A stretch of 64,000 nucleotides of DNA from Elusimicrobiota bacterium. Lineage in GTDB: Bacteria; Elusimicrobiota; Elusimicrobia; Elusimicrobiales; UBA9959. The position numbers were made by a program, and so were the translations under genes. Positions 60,020 to 64,000 of the stretch are shown piece after piece. Where the stretch lies: positions 34,862 to 98,861 of the forward strand of contig JAPLKI010000020.1 of NCBI GenBank assembly GCA_026388155.1, in the 5' to 3' direction. The notes beneath the pieces are model-generated. The model worked only from the letters and a program-made list of their open reading frames with translations, searched no databases and was not told the DNA's origin. Within the stretch, counting starts at the first letter, position 1, and every line of letters starts with the position of its first letter.

Positions 60020-60337
60020 CTACTTCCGGCCGGTTTCACCGGCCGCGGGCTTCTCGAAATATTGGGTTATGTCTATCCCCTCGCTCAGGGCTATCCTGTA
60101 GGAGATACGCCTCAGGAAGCTCCCCAGCGACGATAGCCCCGCCATCACAAGTAGGGTCACCGCGTAGGCTATCCCCGTCTTGCCGAACTTGAAGTATAAC
60201 ACCACAGGCCACACTATAAGGATAAGGACTATCCCCAGCAGGCCGGCGGAATAAAGCCAGTTGCCGATGCGCCAGAACCAGCACCCGCGCGAACCCCGGC
60301 GCACCATCTCCTTGTAAAGCGGATAATCAGGCTGCAT
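60020..60337 (-). CDS. Small two-helix membrane protein
   Basis: 105 residues from the ATG at 60337. Two hydrophobic segments (about residues 28-47 and 52-70) between charged ends. It has no family match. It is followed after 15 bases by the DTW gene. TAGAAT 20 bases upstream of the ATG is the probable -10. Confidence 0.65.
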   Translation of the reverse strand: MQPDYPLYKEMVRRGSRGCWFWRIGNWLYSAGLLGIVLILIVWPVVLYFKFGKTGIAYAVTLLVMAGLSSLGSFLRRISYRIALSEGIDITQYFEKPAAGETGRK

Positions 60338-60374
60338 ATGTCTAGTCCCTTTCCGATATTCTACCAAAACAAAA

Positions 60375-60433
60375 CCGCCAGGCTTTTTACCACGCACTTT
60401 GGCGCTTTTGACAAAGTGCATGGCCCCGGCGGC
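60375..60433. repeat. Nested hairpin (CCGCC...GCACTTTG...CAAAGTGC...GGCGG)
   Basis: An outer CCGCC/GGCGG stem and an inner GCACTTTG/CAAAGTGC stem. The inner part resembles family-6. It lies between the 60337 gene and the Tim44-like gene; CGTCCCCTATCCCC and GGCGTCTGC near 60470-60495 are diverged repeat remnants. Confidence 0.65.
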
Positions 60434-60535
60434 TTCGCTCTTCAGAAGTTAGGAAGATAGGAAGCTGCGTCCCCTATCCCCTAAAACCGGCGTCTGCTGT
60501 AAAACGCTAAAAATCAAAACCTGACCCCATTACCC

Positions 60536-61246
60536 TCACGCCTGCTCGCTCTTGGACTTGAACGAAGAGAGGTCGTCGAGACCCACATCCTGGTCTATAT
60601 CGTCGAGCACCCAGCGGCCGTCATCGTCCCGGATGAATTTCCACAACTCGGAAAATTTTCCGGCTTCGTCCGGGTTTCCCTTTATCACTTCGCCGGTGTT
60701 ATCCTTCACCGTATAATCTATCATCGAGCCGCTGATGTAAACCCAGAAAAGGTCCTTAGAGTTGTCTTTGTAATCTATCGCTTCCACGATCTTAGCCTGG
60801 AGAAGATTGATTTCTTTCAGAATGTTCTTCTCATGGTCTTTGATCATCAGGTCCGTCTGCGCCTTGTGCTTGTCGTACAAGCCCCGGCTCATGTAGTCCC
60901 TGGCCAGGTCCTGGTTCCTTTCCATCCAGGCTTCCTGTACCTTGAAGTAGCATTCCTCTATCCTGTGCTTTAAACTCTCCATCCTCCAGCCGCTGTCCGT
61001 GACTGAGATCTTTTCTATGAGCGCGTCAGCCTCTTGATTCTTCCGGGAGATCTTAAAGTGGAGAATACCGATGTAGATCAGAAGGAACGGGTAGAGAATG
61101 ATCCCCAGGATCCCGCCCCCGCCTCCGCCCCCGCCGCCTCCGCCCGCCCGGGCGTAAAGATCAGCCGGCAGCAGGGCGGAAAGCAGGAAAAACAGCGTAA
61201 CGATGCCGCAGCCGCTGGAAACTGTTTTTTTAAAGCAATTGTTCAT
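60536..61246 (-). CDS. Tim44-like domain membrane protein
   Basis: 236 residues from the ATG at 61246 (GGAGG 5 bases upstream); the open frame continues to 61495 but that part is not coding-like. A signal/anchor, an 11-residue Gly run and a second membrane helix (ILGIILYPFLLIYIGILHF) lead the Tim44-like domain: YFKVQEAWMERNQDLARDYMS and LLQAKIVEAIDY. Such proteins are common in bacterial inner membranes; function is unclear. Confidence 0.85.
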   Translation of the reverse strand: MNNCFKKTVSSGCGIVTLFFLLSALLPADLYARAGGGGGGGGGGGILGIILYPFLLIYIGILHFKISRKNQEADALIEKISVTDSGWRMESLKHRIEECYFKVQEAWMERNQDLARDYMSRGLYDKHKAQTDLMIKDHEKNILKEINLLQAKIVEAIDYKDNSKDLFWVYISGSMIDYTVKDNTGEVIKGNPDEAGKFSELWKFIRDDDGRWVLDDIDQDVGLDDLSSFKSKSEQA

Positions 61247-61274
61247 AGTTCCTCCGAAATCCGCAGACGACCTT

Positions 61275-61300
61275 AAAAAAGATACCGGGTACCTTTTCCC
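61275..61300. repeat. Family-1 REP near the 3' side of the RAYT
   Basis: GATACCGGGTACCTTTTCCC, preceded by AAAAAA; a diverged left arm. Confidence 0.75.
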
Positions 61301-61363
61301 AAACATCTTTTGCACTTCTAAGGTGTCAAATCGGCATCTTAGAGAACGACTGAATACTATTAT

Positions 61364-61390
61364 AAGGATATCACAAACTGTGATATCCTT
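61364..61390. promoter_or_regulatory. Perfect palindrome AAGGATATCACA-AAC-TGTGATATCCTT
   Basis: Twelve-base arms and a 3-base loop. The TCACA...TGTGA halves recur in the next palindrome 55 bases downstream. Operator-like or a terminator stem. Confidence 0.55.
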
Positions 61391-61444
61391 ACAAAGCCCC
61401 GTCCCGAAAAATAAAAAAAACCTTTTACCAATCCCGGGAGAGGT

Positions 61445-61461
61445 GGTCACAAATTGTGACC
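61445..61461. promoter_or_regulatory. Perfect palindrome GGTCACA-AAT-TGTGACC
   Basis: Seven-base arms and a 3-base loop with the same TCACA/TGTGA halves as 61364-61390, 43 bases from the end of the RAYT gene. Confidence 0.55.
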
Positions 61462-61503
61462 TTGAACAATGTGGCATCGCATTTTTCGATACCAAGTTTA
61501 ATT

Positions 61504-62145
61504 TTAAAAAACTCCCGCTGCCTTTTTGAGGGAGTGGCGGAAAAGGGCGTCGCCCAGAATGCCGTTGCGTTCTTTATTCAGTATATTCCACTCTTTTTCA
61601 GGGATGGGTTGGCCTAGGAAGTCCAAGTAGGCCGCGCGGGCGCGCTCCAAGTTGTCGCTGAAAAACAGCAGCGCCTCTTTTGGGTTGGAGACGACCCTGT
61701 CCGTGTCTCCCAGGTAAGCCCGGTGACTGCTCCAGTCATATTCCTCAGGCGCGGACACAATGCCGGCCTTTACCGGATTCATATGAATATACCGCAGCAG
61801 AGCCAGAAAATAACGGTCTTCCTGAACCAGCTTGCTTTTAAACCGGCTTTCAAACAAATGCCCCGTCTTACCGTGCCGCTTATTAAAATAAATTGAGTAG
61901 TCCAGGTTAAGCCTGTGCATGGCCTCGCTGATATTTGGGAGGAGCGTTTTAAGAAAAAGATGTATATGGTTGGACATCAGCGCGTAGGCGTATATTTTCA
62001 GCCGGAAAGCTGAAATTACGCTGCAAAGCAGGTCCAAGTAATATCTCCGGTCGTCATCATCCCCGAAGACATCCCCCCGATCATTCCCTCGGCTTCTAAT
62101 ATGATAAACCGCCCCCGGATAAGCTATCCTCAAAGCTCTAGGCAT
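61504..62145 (-). CDS. REP-associated tyrosine transposase (RAYT, Y1_Tnp/IS200-like)
   Basis: 213 residues. MPRALRIAYPGAVYHIRSRGNDR is the RAYT start. MSNHIHLFLKT (near residue 60) is the HUH metal motif and LRYIHMNPVKAGI (Tyr near 118) the catalytic Tyr. Such enzymes cut and join single-stranded DNA at REP hairpins. The ribosome site AAGGGGGG overlaps the edge of a family-1 repeat (62157-62181), and another repeat lies on each side, which is the usual RAYT-REP arrangement. Appears intact. Confidence 0.93.
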   Translation of the reverse strand: MPRALRIAYPGAVYHIRSRGNDRGDVFGDDDDRRYYLDLLCSVISAFRLKIYAYALMSNHIHLFLKTLLPNISEAMHRLNLDYSIYFNKRHGKTGHLFESRFKSKLVQEDRYFLALLRYIHMNPVKAGIVSAPEEYDWSSHRAYLGDTDRVVSNPKEALLFFSDNLERARAAYLDFLGQPIPEKEWNILNKERNGILGDALFRHSLKKAAGVF

Positions 62146-62156
62146 AAGCCCCCCTT

Positions 62157-62181
62157 AAAAAGGTACCTGCTACCTTTTTAA
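62157..62181. repeat. Family-1 REP at the RAYT start
   Basis: AAGGTACCTGCTACCTTTTT, 12 bases upstream of the RAYT ATG. Confidence 0.85.
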
Positions 62182-62193
62182 GTATAGCAGGTG

Positions 62194-62217
62194 AACACGA
62201 CAACAGTCTGTCGCGTT
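62194..62217. repeat. CGACA...TGTCG hairpin, left of ORF6N
   Basis: ACGACAACAGTCTGTCGCG; a matching unit is at 62909-62932. After it, GTTTTTGCCTATGA recurs near 55769. Confidence 0.8.
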
Positions 62218-62258
62218 GGTTTTTGCCTATGAAGAGATGATTTTACCGCCCCCACCCC

Positions 62259-62283
62259 AAAAAGGTACCTGGTACCTTTTCCC
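62259..62283. repeat. Family-1 REP
   Basis: AAGGTACCTGGTACCTTTTC, CC. A perfect palindrome identical in core to 53000-53024. Confidence 0.9.
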
Positions 62284-62344
62284 GACAATGGGCGATTAAT
62301 TATAAGGCTGGCTGCAACCACTGGGCAAAAGCGATAGTATCAAT

Positions 62345-62862
62345 CTACTTTTCCGGTTTAAAGCCGATGATTTTTCTGTGGCCGAGGTCGGGCTCAACGG
62401 GCGGGGCCATCAGCATTTTTATGGCGTCAAAGACGCTCTTAAACTGCGCGTCGTATTTCTTTTCCAGCTCCGCCAACTTGCGGGCCAATTCTTTATGAGT
62501 ATTAAGCAACTGGCGCAACTTAACAAAAGCCCGCATTATCTGAATATTGACATCTATAGCACGCCGACTCCTCAGGACGGATGAAAGCATCAATATTCCA
62601 TGCTCTGTAAAAGCATAGGGCATTTTCTGGTTCCACCCCAACTTGATGTTCCAATTTGGAACATCAAGTTTTTAAACTCATCTTTCTGTAACTGAAACAT
62701 AAAATCACCTGGGAATCGCTCCGGATTACGAAAAACCGCTTTATTTAAATCCCGTGTACCGACCCTATATAGAAGCGCAAGGTCCCGATCAAGCATAACC
62801 TTATACCCGCGGATAAAAAGTATTTTTTGTTCTATCGCATCTGCCGGAATCATAGATTTCAT
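62345..62862 (-). pseudogene. Frameshifted ORF6N-domain protein
   Basis: The first part (62862 to about 62627; KILFIRGYKVMLDRDLALLYRVGTRDLNKAV) is the ORF6N DNA-binding domain seen in phage and stress-related proteins. The C-terminal part ([34 protein letters not shown] to IGFKPEK) continues in another frame. One A is missing from an A-run at 62623-62626; restoring it gives ...[17 protein letters not shown], as in intact relatives. GGGGGAAAT upstream of the ATG is a good ribosome site. It may be a recent loss, a sequencing error, or recoding. Confidence 0.85.
62642..62672. repeat. Perfect palindrome inside the ORF6N gene
   Basis: ACTTGATGTTCCA and its complement with a short loop. It encodes [10 protein letters not shown], so is probably constrained by protein rather than regulatory. 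Confidence 0.6.
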
Positions 62863-62908
62863 ATTTCCCCCATATAAATAAGCTTTTACACAAATATCCT
62901 AGCAGACC

Positions 62909-62932
62909 AACGCGACAACCGTCTGTCGCGTT
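62909..62932. repeat. CGACA...TGTCG hairpin, right of ORF6N
   Basis: AACGCGACA and TGTCGCGTT, perfect 9-base arms. With 62194-62217 it brackets the ORF6N gene. TAGGATATT at about 62899-62891 on the minus strand is a possible -10 of ORF6N. Confidence 0.8.
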
Positions 62933-62975
62933 AAGATGGGCGGGTAAGTGCGATGTATCATGAACAGGGCGCCCC

Positions 62976-63006
62976 GCACTTTTTCACAAACAGTGCCAAA
63001 GTGCGG
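62976..63006. repeat. Family-6 palindrome (diverged)
   Basis: CCCCGCACTTTTTC and CAAAGTGCGGGG. The rest of the 442-base gap 62863-63305 holds this, element E2 and the rpsJ terminator. Confidence 0.75.
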
Positions 63007-63066
63007 GGCAAGGGGTCAATAACCTTAAATTTAAGAACACGCCGGGGAATAATTTGGAGGGGTGGC

Positions 63067-63232
63067 GGCAGGGTGTATTTGCGGGGGTTTTCCGGACCGC
63101 GACCTGGGCATTCAGGAGCGGGAGGATAAGGGCGGCCGCGCTGGCCGACCCGGCCCCCGCAAATACACCCTGCCGACAGGCCCCCGCTTAGTTATACCGT
63201 ATAGTCGGCGTTACCGATTATATAAAGAACTC
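63067..63232. repeat. Structured element E2 with 21-base perfect inverted repeat
   Basis: GGCAGGGTGTATTTGCGGGG plus G (63067-63087) pairs with its perfect complement at 63154-63174. GCGGGGGTTTTCCGGA at 63081 and GTCGGCGTTACC...TAAAGAACTC at 63204-63232 recur in E1 (41853-42157). Confidence 0.8.
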
Positions 63233-63239
63233 AATAATA

Positions 63240-63272
63240 AACCCGGGATGTTCTTTTGGAACATCCCGGGTT
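63240..63272. terminator. Terminator after rpsJ
   Basis: AACCCGGGATGTTC and its complement with a 5-base loop; TTTATTATT on the minus strand. It ends the tuf-rpsJ transcript 34 bases after the rpsJ stop. Confidence 0.9.
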
Positions 63273-63305
63273 GGCAAAAGCACTGACTGGTCTAAGACAA
63301 GGCTG

Positions 63306-63644
63306 TTACAGCTTAATCTTAACCTCAACACCGCTCGGTAGGTCCAGCTTCTTCAGCTCGTCCACCGTTTTCGAAGTCGGACTAATAAGCTCGATAAGCC
63401 GCTTGTGAATGCGCATCTCGAACTGCTCACGCGATTTTTTGTCCACATGCGGAGACCGGTTCACCGTGTACTTCCGGATCTTCGTCGGCAAAAGCACCGG
63501 GCCAGCAATAAGCGCACCCGTCCGCTTCGCCGTCTCAATAATACGCGCCGTGGACTGGTCAATAAGCCGGTAGTCGTAAGAATTCAGACGGATACGGATC
63601 CGCTGCTCGTCAGCCTTCTTCTCTTCTTTTTTAGGTTCGGTCAT
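63306..63644 (-). CDS. rpsJ: 30S ribosomal protein S10
   Basis: 112 residues, about 10 longer than usual because of a charged N-terminal extension ([14 protein letters not shown]). [50 protein letters not shown] and the C-terminal [10 protein letters not shown] identify S10. It also serves as NusE in antitermination. AAGGA lies 4 bases before the ATG. It follows tuf by 7 bases. The S10-operon genes (rplC and on) do not follow it. Confidence 0.98.
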   Translation of the reverse strand: MTEPKKEEKKADEQRIRIRLNSYDYRLIDQSTARIIETAKRTGALIAGPVLLPTKIRKYTVNRSPHVDKKSREQFEMRIHKRLIELISPTSKTVDELKKLDLPSGVEVKIKL

Positions 63645-63651
63645 AGTTTCC

Positions 63652-64000
63652 TTATTCGACGATCTCCGTCACCACGCCCGCACCCACCGTGTGGCCGCCC
63701 TCGCGGATGGCGTAGCGCAAACCTTTTTCCATGGCTATCGGCGTTATAAGCTCCACCGTTATCTCCGTGTGATCGCCCGGCATTATCATCTCGGCCCCGT
63801 CTTTCAGCTGCACCGAGCCCGTAACGTCCGTCGTCCGGAAATAGAACTGCGGCTTATAGCCCTTGAAGAACGGCGTATGCCGCCCGCCTTCATCCTTCGT
63901 CAGAATGTAGGCCTCGCCCTTGAATTTCTTGTGAGGCGTGCAGGTCTTGGGAGCGGCTATCACCTGCCCGCGCTCCACCTGGTCTTTTTCAATGCCGCGC
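63652..64000 (-). CDS. tuf: Elongation factor Tu, C-terminal part (5' end outside window)
   Basis: The last ~115 residues of EF-Tu: [13 protein letters not shown], the domain III start [38 protein letters not shown] and [17 protein letters not shown]. The frame is open to the edge of the window. It delivers aminoacyl-tRNA to the ribosome. It is co-transcribed with rpsJ. Confidence 0.98.
   Translation of the reverse strand, partial: RGIEKDQVERGQVIAAPKTCTPHKKFKGEAYILTKDEGGRHTPFFKGYKPQFYFRTTDVTGSVQLKDGAEMIMPGDHTEITVELITPIAMEKGLRYAIREGGHTVGAGVVTEIVE

Noticed and set aside
61247..61495. N-terminal extension of the Tim44-like protein
   Set aside because: GGAGG lies just before the ATG at 61246; the upstream codons cover repeats and two palindromes.

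Overview
The window is a GC-rich (by eye), gene-dense stretch of a Gram-negative-type bacterial chromosome. Evidence for an outer membrane: the C-terminus of a TonB-dependent receptor, several lipobox lipoproteins, an OmpA-type lipoprotein, a lipocalin and many proteins with signal peptides. The lineage cannot be fixed without a search; gene content and protein style are compatible with an environmental Elusimicrobiota-like genome (low confidence). No prophage, plasmid backbone, rRNA or CRISPR array is visible. One tRNA (Arg-CCG) is present.

Layout. 1-17.6 kb: TonB receptor tail, CsgG-like lipoproteins, a ~2000-residue alpha-2-macroglobulin with an intact thioester motif, an OmpA-like lipoprotein, a cluster of PAP2 phosphatase + phosphodiester glycosidase + GHL10 hydrolase, a class A beta-lactamase-like serine hydrolase and a polysaccharide deacetylase. 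This is an envelope-facing region. 17.9-22 kb: a winged-helix regulator and a cassette of three unrecognised exported proteins flanked by direct repeats. 22.4-31.3 kb: a multi-receiver histidine kinase, an exported TldD/TldE-like pair (one with HExxxH, one without), an SDR/DUF2867 protein and a Ycf46-like AAA+ ATPase. 31.4-39.1 kb: tRNA-Arg, tandem structured repeats, alaS, a PTS EIIA-like protein, mgtA and tilS. 39.1-48.9 kb: response regulator, a GNAT-SDR pair that may make a sphingolipid-like lipid, small membrane proteins, FKBP, a stand-alone EF-Tu domain II protein, RluA-type synthase, proC and blc. 49-62 kb: small envelope, redox and RNA-modification genes. 62-64 kb: a REP-associated tyrosine transposase (RAYT), a frameshifted ORF6N gene, and the rpsJ-tuf end of a translation operon.

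The most striking property is the intergenic DNA. It is filled with at least seven families of short palindromic repeats: (1) AAGGTACCTGGTACCTT, clustered around the RAYT; (2) AAGGCTCCTGCTGCCTTTT, mostly close to the 3' ends of minus-strand genes and always in the same orientation; (3) GTGCCGTAT...ATCAGACGGCC; (4) AAACCGCCATGCGGTGT; (5) GCCCCGCTCTTTTG...CAAAAGGGCGGGGC; (6) CCCCGTACTTT...AAAGTGCGGGG; (7) GTGACCCTGGCGGTCAC. Two clean insertion events can be read directly. A family-3 unit interrupts one of two tandem ~200-bp repeats at 31876-31920. A 40-bp family-5 hairpin at 56739-56778 is bounded by a 5-bp direct repeat, CTTGC. Larger structured elements at 41853-42157 and 63067-63232 share both ends.

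Three genes have a -10 box exactly six bases before the ATG and no Shine-Dalgarno, which suggests leaderless transcripts.
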